In this document: piece by piece, positions 5,117 through 12,313 of the stretch
How the letters are laid out: the number at the start of each line of letters is the position of its first letter
How positions within the stretch are numbered: position 1 is the stretch's first letter
DNA from: an uncultured Lachnospiraceae bacterium
GTDB lineage: Bacteria > Bacillota > Clostridia > Lachnospirales > Lachnospiraceae
Length of the DNA: 12,860 nucleotides
Direction: 5' to 3'
NCBI GenBank assembly: GCA_946611525.1
Contig: CAMODS010000018.1
Span: 1 to 12,860, forward strand
The notes under the pieces: generated by a model
What the model saw: the letters and a program-made list of their open reading frames with translations, nothing else
What the model was told of the DNA's origin: nothing
Databases searched by the model: none
Program-made: the position numbers and the translations under genes

Positions 5117-7657
5117 ATGGAAGAAAACAGACAGAAAATTGAGATATTCAGGGTATCACATATTCTGATCCTTGTGATATATACCATTTTTTCCTTTGTT
5201 CTTATCGGAGAGGGGATCCTTTTGGGATGGGAAATGTGGTCTATTCCGCTTGTGCTTGTTGGTATTGGCGCCAGTTGGTGGATGCATATCACCCAGTCCA
5301 CCCAGGAAAAGACCAGGCTTTGGTTTTATGCCACTCTCTGGATGACGGAGTTTTTCTATTACGGTATCCATATCACCAGTATGTTTGATATGTCGGTTAT
5401 CATGGCGGGGATCATGATGATATTCGGTATGACCGGCATACTACGGATAGTTACCTTTGCGCAGATCACATTTTTTATCACCTATTTTTACAATCTATTT
5501 GTCATGTTAAATGATGATAATACAGTATGGGACGCGGTTACGGTATCGCGCTGCCTGTTACATGCATGTATCATTCTTGTATTGGGCTATTTTGTCAGAG
5601 TTATCGTGCACGAGTGGGAGTCATCCACAGAGGTGGCTGATGAAAAGATCAACGACTTAAAGCTTGCCACTCACAGGATGGATGACTTTTTGGTAAATGT
5701 ATCCCACGAGATCAGGACGCCGGTCAATGCGGTTATCGGACTTACCACGGTCATGATGGAAAAAAAGGATCGTGAGCCCGATGATGTAAAGAGTCTGGAT
5801 GCTGTAAATCTGGCTGGTCACCGTATAGCTGAGCAGATCGGAGATATCCTTGACTATACCGAGATCGATATGGATAAGCTGGTGGTAACCAACGAGACTT
5901 ATATGATGTCATCGATTTTAAATGACATGGTGACGGAGCTTACAGCCACTTTTCAGACAGATCTGGAGCTTATCATCGATGTGGATACAAAGCTTCCACG
6001 TGCTCTTTCCGGAGATGCGGTAAAGATAAAAAAGGTCATGAGACACCTCATAGTAAACGGGCTTAAGTTTACAAAAACCGGAGGTGTGTACGTGCACATC
6101 TTCCCTCAGAAGAGATCCTACGGTATCAATCTGTGCATAGAGGTCAGTGATACCGGCACAGGTATGAATAAGGATGAGATGGCCCACATTTTTGAAAGCT
6201 TTTACCAGTCGGACTCCGGTCGTTCACGTAGTATCAGTGGTCTGGGATTGGGTACTTCCATAGCTTATGGCTTTGTACGTGAGATGGGAGGCTTTTTGAC
6301 CATTGATTCAGAGGTGGGTGTGGGTACTACTGTAAAGATCAGCATTCCACAGTATGTGGTGGATGAAGCCAGCTGTATGTCCATTAACAACACAAAGAAT
6401 CTTTGTATTGCGTCCCTTTTGAGATACCGCTCATTTACCGAGCCTCAGATCAGAGCCTTTTACAATGATATGGTCCTAAATCTTGCGGCGGGACTGAATC
6501 TGGCTTTTTATCAGGCAGAGTCCATGGAGAACTTAAGGGATCTTTTGAAAAAATATAAGCTGACTCACCTTTTTATCGGATCGGAGGAGTACTATGCCGA
6601 GCCTTCATTCTATGAGCGTCTTGCCAGGGATACCATAGTGGTGGTTGTGGCCGATTCCAACTTTGAACCCAGGGAGAATTCCAAGGTTTCCATTATTAGA
6701 AAGCCCTTTTACTGTTTCCCGGTTATCAGGCTTTTGGAGATGGATCTGTCACAGGAGACTGCAAAGAGCAAGAAGCGCATGATCACCCCCTGGGTACATG
6801 CCCTTGTTGTGGATGATGAGCCCATGAATCTTATTGTGGCAGAGGGCATATTTAAAAAGTACTGTATGGATGTTACCGTTTGCAACTCCGGTATGGAGGC
6901 TATATCACTTTGTAAGGTACATCCTTACGACATAGTGTTTATGGATCACATGATGCCGGAGATGGATGGTATCGAGGCCATGAGAAAGATAAAGGCATTA
7001 AGACCCGGGACAGGTGGCAAAAAGGAGACGCTCTTTATCGCCCTTACCGCCAATGTCATCAGCTCAGCCAGGGACATGTTCTTATCCGAGGGCTTTGACG
7101 GCTTTGTGGCAAAGCCCATAGAGATCATAGAGCTGGAGCGTGTATTAAAGCGCCTGCTTCCAGCGTCTGCCATCCAGTATGTGGATGAGGATATTCTGAC
7201 GAGAAATAATAAGCCTGCAGTATCTGCCTCTGCAAAGGAGACACCAAAAGCTGATGAAAAGGTTGTTGAGGATAAAGCTTCTGACGATGGAGATCCCGAT
7301 GGCTTTGATCCCCTTAGAAAGGTGGGGATAAATGTGGATGAGGGCATATCCTATTCACAAAACGATCCGGGCTTTTACGATATGATCCTAAAGGAGTACG
7401 GTACCAAGGCTTCCGATAAGAAAAAGGAGCTTTGCAGCTTTTACGAGGCAAAAGACTGGGATAATTACACCATCCGTATCCATGCTCTAAAGAGTACGTC
7501 CAAGATGATCGGAGCTATGGATCTCTTTGAGACGGCAAAGGACCTTGAAGCGGCTTCAAAGGCAAAGGATGAGGAAAAGCTTTCAAACCATGCAAAATGC
7601 ATGGAAAGATATGATGAGGTGGCGGCTGCCATCTTAGAGTATCTGAAAGATAAATGA
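5117..7657 (+). CDS. Membrane hybrid histidine kinase: 6TM-HisKA-HATPase-pseudoREC-REC-HPt
   Basis: This 846-residue sensor kinase should autophosphorylate and pass phosphate His-Asp-His within one chain. About six hydrophobic segments fall within residues 14-165, with little extracellular sequence, so it probably senses a membrane-embedded or membrane-derived signal. HisKA has VSHEIRTP with H197. HATPase has the N-box region with N314, DTGTG with D345 and GLGLG (375-379). Residues about 426-543 look like a receiver fold but lack the acidic pair and the acceptor Asp. A canonical receiver follows, with D566/D567, acceptor D610 (FMDHMMPEMDG) and K666 in AKP. A low-complexity Lys/Ala/Asp linker (about 697-730) leads to an HPt with H789 in IHALKSTS. 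The ATG at 5117 has only a weak Shine-Dalgarno (AAGG, 7 bases away). It is the first gene of a four-gene unit, and the second kinase follows after 21 bases. The stimulus and the downstream partner are unknown. Confidence 0.93.
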   Translation: MEENRQKIEIFRVSHILILVIYTIFSFVLIGEGILLGWEMWSIPLVLVGIGASWWMHITQSTQEKTRLWFYATLWMTEFFYYGIHITSMFDMSVIMAGIMMIFGMTGILRIVTFAQITFFITYFYNLFVMLNDDNTVWDAVTVSRCLLHACIILVLGYFVRVIVHEWESSTEVADEKINDLKLATHRMDDFLVNVSHEIRTPVNAVIGLTTVMMEKKDREPDDVKSLDAVNLAGHRIAEQIGDILDYTEIDMDKLVVTNETYMMSSILNDMVTELTATFQTDLELIIDVDTKLPRALSGDAVKIKKVMRHLIVNGLKFTKTGGVYVHIFPQKRSYGINLCIEVSDTGTGMNKDEMAHIFESFYQSDSGRSRSISGLGLGTSIAYGFVREMGGFLTIDSEVGVGTTVKISIPQYVVDEASCMSINNTKNLCIASLLRYRSFTEPQIRAFYNDMVLNLAAGLNLAFYQAESMENLRDLLKKYKLTHLFIGSEEYYAEPSFYERLARDTIVVVVADSNFEPRENSKVSIIRKPFYCFPVIRLLEMDLSQETAKSKKRMITPWVHALVVDDEPMNLIVAEGIFKKYCMDVTVCNSGMEAISLCKVHPYDIVFMDHMMPEMDGIEAMRKIKALRPGTGGKKETLFIALTANVISSARDMFLSEGFDGFVAKPIEIIELERVLKRLLPASAIQYVDEDILTRNNKPAVSASAKETPKADEKVVEDKASDDGDPDGFDPLRKVGINVDEGISYSQNDPGFYDMILKEYGTKASDKKKELCSFYEAKDWDNYTIRIHALKSTSKMIGAMDLFETAKDLEAASKAKDEEKLSNHAKCMERYDEVAAAILEYLKDK
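6392..6745 (+). other. Degenerate receiver (pseudo-REC) domain inside the first kinase
   Basis: Residues about 426-543 lie between the HATPase and the canonical receiver, a position where tandem receivers are common. The pattern of hydrophobic strands is receiver-like: THLFIGSEE at the third strand, TIVVVVADSN at the fourth and VSIIRKPFY at the fifth. The acidic pair is absent and the expected acceptor Asp is not at the end of the third strand, while the Lys-Pro (K529-P530) is kept. This is a fold-level inference, and the domain cannot be a normal phospho-acceptor. Confidence 0.6.
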
Positions 7658-7678
7658 TCATAACCGGAGGTATGACGG

Positions 7679-10360
7679 TTGTTTAAGCAGTTTAAAAAGC
7701 TTATTGAAAGATTATATAACGACGAGGAGCGCGATATACAGGAAAGGATGTTTTTTATTATCTGTGTTATCGGGCTTGTTGCCTATTCCATCAGTTTGAT
7801 CACTGCTTTTTTTATCGGAGAGACTCTTTTTAACCTTGGTATCATGGCAGTCGGGTTGATCTTGCTGTTCCTTGTGGTTGTGCTCACTTTCAAGTTTAAG
7901 AGGGTGAAGCTGGGTGAGTTTCTGATATCGTTTCTGATGGTATATGTTATGCTGCCTCTTATATTTTTTACCGGAGGTGGTATATACGGCGGTGCACCCA
8001 TGTGGTTTTTGTTTGCAGTGCTTTTTGTCAGCATGGCCATACAGGGCAAGATGCGGGTGTTTTTCCAGATAAGCTGTGCGGGCGTGGCTTTTTTCAGCTA
8101 CCTTGTGGCGTACAGGCATCCCGATCTGGTGACCTTCCATACCATAGATACTGCCTATGCAGACAGCTTTACGCAGATCATTATCATTGGAGTCATCACC
8201 ACCTTTATCACCAGCCTGACTCTTTCCATGTACCGCAATGAGAACCTCAAGGCTAAAAAACAAAAGGAGGAGATCGACGCCTTAAACCGAGCTCAGAACA
8301 GGTTCTTTTCCAGTATGAGCCATGAGATAAGGACACCTATCAACACTATCATCGGGCTCAATGAGATGATCTTGCGTGAGGATGTATCCGATGAGATCGC
8401 AGAGGATGCCGGTAATATTGAGTCTGCTTCCAAGATGCTTTTGCAGCTGATAAATGATATACTTGATATGTCAAAGCTTGAGGCGGGAGAGATGAAGATC
8501 ATTCCATCGGCCTATTCCACCAAGGTTTTTATCTCTGAGCTGGTCGGGATGTTTTGGCTTCCCACCAAGAGTAAGGGACTTGAGTTTGTGGTAAATGTGG
8601 ATCCCACCATGCCGGCCATGCTTTCAGGCGATGAGATCAGGCTGCAACAGATCATCATCAATATTTTAAATAACGCCATAAAGTACACCAAGGAGGGGTC
8701 TATCACCTTTTCCGTACAGTGTGAGCGAACGGGATCCGGAAACTGTAATATCACCTTTTCTGTTTCCGATACCGGTATGGGAATCAAAAAGGAGAGCCTG
8801 CCCCATCTGTTTTCAGCATTTTCCAGAGCAGATGAGCGCGTGAATAAATACGTGGAGGGTACCGGACTCGGACTTTCTATTGTTAAGCAGCTTGTGGATT
8901 TGATGGGTGGCGAAGTCACCGTAAACAGTATTTACACCCAGGGTTCCACCTTTATTGTCACCATTCCTCAGATGATCACCGATGACACTGAGATAGGTGA
9001 GCACGACTTTATGAACCGTCATTCAGCCAACCGCCGGGATGACTACACCCAAAGCTTTGAAGCTCCCGAGGCCAGAGTCCTTGTGGTGGATGACAACCAC
9101 GCCAATGTTTTGGTAGTTAAAAAGCTTTTGCGTGATACCAAGGTAATCCTGGATTCTGCGGAAAGCGGAGCAGAGGCCCTTTCACTTACTCTTGAAAACT
9201 CTTATGATGTGATCTTTATGGATCATCTCATGCCGGAGATGGATGGAGTAGAGTGCCTCCACAAGATCAGGGAGCAGATCGGAGGTCTGTGCAAAAACTC
9301 CAAGGTGGTGGCGCTTACAGCCAACGCCGGAAGTGACAGGGAGGCCTTTTATCTAAAGGAGGGCTTTGACGCATATCTGCTTAAGCCCATTAGCGGTATG
9401 GACGCGGAGCGCATGCTTTTGTCCATGCTGCCTGAGAACCTGGTAAATCTTATCAATGCAGATGCTGAGCTTTTGGTAGAGCACGGTGAGCACACCTATG
9501 TCAGGAACAAAAAGCGGCCTTTGGTCATTACTTCGGAGAGTGTATGTGATCTGCCCAGGGAGATCATCAATGAGTTAAATATCCCCATCATATCCTATGG
9601 TATACATACTGAGGAGGGGTATTTTATAGATGGTCAGGAGACGGATTCCAAGGGCGTCATAGCCTATATGGAGCATGGCGACAAGGTGGTTCATTCAGAG
9701 GCTCCCTATGCGGAGGATTACGAGGCATTTTTTGCGGAGCAGCTTACTCACGCCAACAATGTATTGCATATTACCATGACCAGAGGACTAAATTCCGCGT
9801 CTTACGTAGAGGCTGCGGAGGCAGCTAAGTCATTTGAGAATGTTACGGTGTTTGATTCGCAAAACTTCTCCTGCGGTATGGGTATAGTCACCCTTGAGGC
9901 AGTTAGACTTGCAAGCGAGGGCGTACCCATAGACGGAGTCTTGAACAGACTCAATGACTTTATGGACAAGGTTTCCACCAGCTTTATGGTGGACAGTCTG
10001 GATTACCTAAAGAGGGCGGGCAGACTATCTGCCGTACTTACATCCTTTACAAATGCCTTCATGGTACATCCATCACTTGTTCTTAAAAACGGTAATATCA
10101 AGGTCAGATGGCTTTACTTCGGAGTGCGTAAAAGAGCATGGAGAAGATTTATCGCTTCATCTTTGTACTCTGCCAGAAACATAGACCGTAGCAGAATATT
10201 TGTGGCTTATGCCGGATTAAAGGATGAGGATCTGGAATACATCAGATCTGAGATCGAAAAGCGTGAGAGCTTTGATGAGATCATATTCAAAGAGGTCTGC
10301 GCATCCATAGCTACCAACTGCGGCCCGGGTGCCTTTGGCCTGATGTTTAGAAACTATTAG
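7679..10360 (+). CDS. Membrane hybrid histidine kinase fused to a DegV domain: 6TM-HisKA-HATPase-REC-DegV
   Basis: This 893-residue protein has about six membrane segments (residues 25-184), then a short charged helix (187-206) and HisKA with MSHEIRTP (H215). HATPase follows with the NNAIKYT N-box (N332), DTGMG (D364) and GTGLGLS (394-400). The receiver has D471/D472, acceptor D515 (FMDHLMPEMDG) and K569 in LKP. After a 40-residue linker, residues 613-893 form an entire DegV/FakB-like domain in the same frame. No other coding start is usable: TTG at 7679 follows GGAGG (7666-7670) by 8 bases, the frame is closed just upstream, and the first in-frame ATG is at residue 24, at the edge of the first helix. 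It lies 21 bases after the first kinase gene and shares its layout, but has DegV where that protein has HPt. Phosphate from D515 would need a partner HPt, for which the neighbouring proteins are candidates. Coupling of acyl-chain binding to kinase or receiver state is inferred. Confidence 0.93.
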   Translation: MFKQFKKLIERLYNDEERDIQERMFFIICVIGLVAYSISLITAFFIGETLFNLGIMAVGLILLFLVVVLTFKFKRVKLGEFLISFLMVYVMLPLIFFTGGGIYGGAPMWFLFAVLFVSMAIQGKMRVFFQISCAGVAFFSYLVAYRHPDLVTFHTIDTAYADSFTQIIIIGVITTFITSLTLSMYRNENLKAKKQKEEIDALNRAQNRFFSSMSHEIRTPINTIIGLNEMILREDVSDEIAEDAGNIESASKMLLQLINDILDMSKLEAGEMKIIPSAYSTKVFISELVGMFWLPTKSKGLEFVVNVDPTMPAMLSGDEIRLQQIIINILNNAIKYTKEGSITFSVQCERTGSGNCNITFSVSDTGMGIKKESLPHLFSAFSRADERVNKYVEGTGLGLSIVKQLVDLMGGEVTVNSIYTQGSTFIVTIPQMITDDTEIGEHDFMNRHSANRRDDYTQSFEAPEARVLVVDDNHANVLVVKKLLRDTKVILDSAESGAEALSLTLENSYDVIFMDHLMPEMDGVECLHKIREQIGGLCKNSKVVALTANAGSDREAFYLKEGFDAYLLKPISGMDAERMLLSMLPENLVNLINADAELLVEHGEHTYVRNKKRPLVITSESVCDLPREIINELNIPIISYGIHTEEGYFIDGQETDSKGVIAYMEHGDKVVHSEAPYAEDYEAFFAEQLTHANNVLHITMTRGLNSASYVEAAEAAKSFENVTVFDSQNFSCGMGIVTLEAVRLASEGVPIDGVLNRLNDFMDKVSTSFMVDSLDYLKRAGRLSAVLTSFTNAFMVHPSLVLKNGNIKVRWLYFGVRKRAWRRFIASSLYSARNIDRSRIFVAYAGLKDEDLEYIRSEIEKRESFDEIIFKEVCASIATNCGPGAFGLMFRNY
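9515..10357 (+). other. DegV/FakB-like domain fused to the second kinase
   Basis: Residues 613-893 match the DegV plan from end to end: LVITSESVCDLP (615-626), the HSEAP block (672-676, usual TSxP), ITMTRGLNSAS (698-708, usual SSGLSGT), VFDSQNFSCGMG, VDSLDYLKRAGRL (771-783, R782 kept) and NCGPGAFGLMF (880-890, usual HxGPGxxG). Compared with the stand-alone DegV at 2625-3497, three head-group contact positions are changed: Thr to His at 672, the SSG segment to TRG, and His to Asn at 880. The fold and Arg appear kept but ligand chemistry may differ. Sequence similarity to the stand-alone DegV is low by eye, so a recent local duplication is unlikely. Confidence 0.88.
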
Positions 10361-10397
10361 TTTTGCTTTGTAACTATTAATTTGATGGAGGAGAGAC

Positions 10398-11387
10398 ATG
10401 TACAATATCCTTGTGGTTGATGACACAGAGATCAATCTTTTGATGACGGAGCGGCTGCTGGAGGGCACTCCTGTTTCCCTTGATACCGCTACGGGCGGTG
10501 AAGGAGCCCTGGCTTATCTCAAGCAAAAGGCTTATGACTTATGCCTGTTTGATTACCAGATGCCGGGGATGAGCGGTATTGAGCTTTTAAATGCCATGAG
10601 GGAGTTGGATGGTATCAATTCAGACTGCAAGGTTGTGGCCATGACGGGTACCGAGGATGACAATGCGGCTGACTTCTTTTTGGATCTGGGCTTTGATGAG
10701 TTTTTGAGAAAGCCCATTAAAAAGGAGGATCTGTTTTTGATCCTGTTTGAGATGCTTAATGATCCGGTCTTTGACGAAGGAAGCTTTGAGATCTCTGCTG
10801 AGGAGCTTGAAAAGATCCCCGTAAAGATCAGGGACATAGAGGAGATTGACTTTGTCACAGGTGTTAAAAATGCAGGTTCTTCCGCTGACTTTGTTTCAGC
10901 CATAAAGATTTTCTGTAAGGCCATAAACAAGACGGCAGACGAGATCGAAAGGGCATTCAATAACGGTGATATGAAAAACTACACCATAAAGGTACATGGA
11001 CTTAAAAGTACCGCCCGTATGGTGGGAGCCTTTGATGTATCGGAGCTGGCGGCTTCCCTTGAGGAGGAGTCCAAGTCCATTGAACCCCATGATCTAAATG
11101 AGGATACCAAAAAGCTTTTGTCGTTATACAGAGGCCTTCAGCAAAAGATAAAAGATGCACTGTCGGATGGCCACAAGGATGAGGCCCAAAAAAAGCGCAT
11201 AGATGATGCATATTCCACTTTAAAGGACTATGCGGATACTGAGGACTATGATCTGATCGAGCTCATACTCGGGGCAATGGAGGATTATGACATGCCTCCC
11301 GAGGATGCAGATCGTTTCGAACGGATACGGAAATCCCTGTTAACCTTTGATTTTGAAGCAATTAGGAACACACTTAAGGAGGTCTGA
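10398..11387 (+). CDS. Receiver-HPt protein with helical C-terminal extension
   Basis: This 329-residue soluble protein has no membrane segment. The receiver spans residues 2-120, with acidic residues D8/D9, acceptor D52 (LFDYQMPGMSG), T83 and K105 in RKP. An HPt domain at about 148-255 has phosphorylatable H200 in VHGLKSTAR and resembles the HPt at the end of the first kinase (shared NYTIxxHxLKSTxxMxGA pattern). Residues about 262-329 form a further acidic helical tail (LGAMEDYDMPPEDADRFERI) that I cannot name. The natural role is a phosphotransfer shuttle, taking phosphate from kinase receivers to other receivers. It could supply the HPt that the DegV-fused kinase lacks. No output domain is present. 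The ATG at 10398 follows GGAGG (10387-10391) by 6 bases. It begins 37 bases after the DegV-kinase stop and ends overlapping the next start by one base. Confidence 0.92.
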   Translation: MYNILVVDDTEINLLMTERLLEGTPVSLDTATGGEGALAYLKQKAYDLCLFDYQMPGMSGIELLNAMRELDGINSDCKVVAMTGTEDDNAADFFLDLGFDEFLRKPIKKEDLFLILFEMLNDPVFDEGSFEISAEELEKIPVKIRDIEEIDFVTGVKNAGSSADFVSAIKIFCKAINKTADEIERAFNNGDMKNYTIKVHGLKSTARMVGAFDVSELAASLEEESKSIEPHDLNEDTKKLLSLYRGLQQKIKDALSDGHKDEAQKKRIDDAYSTLKDYADTEDYDLIELILGAMEDYDMPPEDADRFERIRKSLLTFDFEAIRNTLKEV

Positions 11388-12172
11388 TGAGCAAGAAGGA
11401 TTCTGTCCTCATTGTCAGCACCCAGGAAAATTTTTTCGTAAACGGGATTGAGTTCAAGCTTAAAAGCTTTGGCTTCGAGGGAATTTATGTTCCCACTGAC
11501 TTTGAGACTATTATGGAATACAGCGACAAGGCCGATCTGATCATCTACTACATGGATGAGCACGTTTATGAGCATATAAAGCTTCATTCTCTTTTCAAGG
11601 ATATGGTCATGGTGCAAAAAAAGCAGCTCATTTTGATCGGAGAAAGATCCGAGTATGAGGCTGTGACAAGGGATGTCTCAGACAAGTATATTTTAAAATG
11701 GTTTGAGAGACCCTTTGACATGATCGAGCTTATGAACCTGGTGGGAGCATACTTCAGAGGTGAGACCGAGGTTGATGTTAGCCAGAAGCATATCCTCATC
11801 ATTGATGATGATGTGACTTATATGGAGATGCTTAAAAATTGGCTCAAGGACGAGTATCTGGTCACCCTGACGCCATCTGCGGTAAAGGCACTACCTTATC
11901 TCCAGAGGAAACGGATGGATCTGGTACTTTTGGACTACGAGATGCCGGATATGTCAGGACCGGAGTTTTTAAAGCAGCTTCACGCTGCGCCGGTAAACAA
12001 TGATATTCCCGTTATGTTTTTGACCGGACACGGGGACAAGGAGAGTGTGCTCAATGCTCTCGGTCAAAAGCCTGCTGCCTACATGCTAAAGACCATTGAC
12101 AACAAGACGCTCCACAAAAAGCTGGGAAGCTTTTTCAATGCACTGAAAAGTCAGCAGAAAAAAGAGGAATAA
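11387..12172 (+). CDS. Two-receiver protein (pseudo-REC followed by canonical REC)
   Basis: This 261-residue soluble protein has no output domain. The second receiver (about residues 134-255) has the acidic cluster D140-D142, acceptor D183 (LLDYEMPDMSG), T213 and K235. The usual Pro after this Lys is Thr (LKTID). The first domain (about 5-123) has a receiver-like strand pattern, but the acidic pair is STQEN, the acceptor position is Y55 (DLIIYYMDE) and the Lys-Pro is Arg-Pro (FERPF). It is therefore a pseudo-receiver. The gene overlaps the upstream stop by one base (TGATG) with AAGGAGG 4 bases before the ATG, implying tight translational coupling. An intrinsic terminator follows 17 bases after its stop. 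It may act as a phosphate sink or a protein-interaction output, like single-domain CheY-type regulators, but its target is unknown. Confidence 0.9.
   Translation: MSKKDSVLIVSTQENFFVNGIEFKLKSFGFEGIYVPTDFETIMEYSDKADLIIYYMDEHVYEHIKLHSLFKDMVMVQKKQLILIGERSEYEAVTRDVSDKYILKWFERPFDMIELMNLVGAYFRGETEVDVSQKHILIIDDDVTYMEMLKNWLKDEYLVTLTPSAVKALPYLQRKRMDLVLLDYEMPDMSGPEFLKQLHAAPVNNDIPVMFLTGHGDKESVLNALGQKPAAYMLKTIDNKTLHKKLGSFFNALKSQQKKEE
11399..11755 (+). other. Pseudo-receiver domain of the two-receiver protein
   Basis: Residues about 5-123 show first-strand VLIVST, third-strand DLIIYYM, fourth-strand LILIGERSE and fifth-strand ILKWFERPF elements, consistent with a CheY-like fold. With Tyr in place of the acceptor Asp and no acidic pair, phosphorylation is not expected. 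It is the second pseudo-receiver in this operon. Confidence 0.62.
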
Positions 12173-12189
12173 AAAGCTTAATTTTAGAC

Positions 12190-12219
12190 AAGAGCCTGGG
12201 TGTATACAGGCTCTTTTTT
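12190..12219 (+). terminator. Intrinsic terminator closing the phosphorelay operon
   Basis: A perfect 9-bp stem (12190-12198 with 12207-12215) and an 8-base loop are followed directly by a run of seven T residues overlapping the stem end (12213-12219). It stands 17 bases after the stop of the two-receiver gene and before the promoter of the next gene. Confidence 0.88.
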
Positions 12220-12221
12220 CG

Positions 12222-12250
12222 TTGTTTTTTTGGGCTTTTTTTGGTATAAT
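12222..12250 (+). promoter_or_regulatory. Extended -10 promoter of the SEC-C gene
   Basis: TATAAT (12245-12250) is preceded by TGG, giving an extended -10 element. TTGTTT (12222-12227) lies 17 bases upstream as a weak -35, inside a T-rich tract that could act as an UP-like element. Transcription would start near 12257, giving a leader of about 57 bases. The arrangement right behind a terminator mirrors that of the phosphorelay operon. Confidence 0.72.
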
Positions 12251-12313
12251 ATTTGCCGTATGTTTTACCCAAAACAGCAATATGACATGATAATAAAAAG
12301 GATGGAATGAATT

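Noticed and set aside
7712..8263. Antisense frame opposite the membrane region of the second kinase (183 codons)
   Set aside because: His/Lys/Gln-rich translation typical of the reverse of hydrophobic codons, with no supporting start signal.
7679..10360. Possibility that the DegV domain is a separate gene joined by a sequencing error
   Set aside because: The frame is continuous, there is no stop, and no Shine-Dalgarno with a start codon lies near the domain boundary at about 9480-9520. The linker reads as normal coding sequence.
10398..12172. DNA-binding output domain in the two small response regulators
   Set aside because: No winged-helix, HTH or LytTR-like sequence follows the receivers. 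The C-terminal parts are HPt plus a helical tail, or end directly after the receiver.
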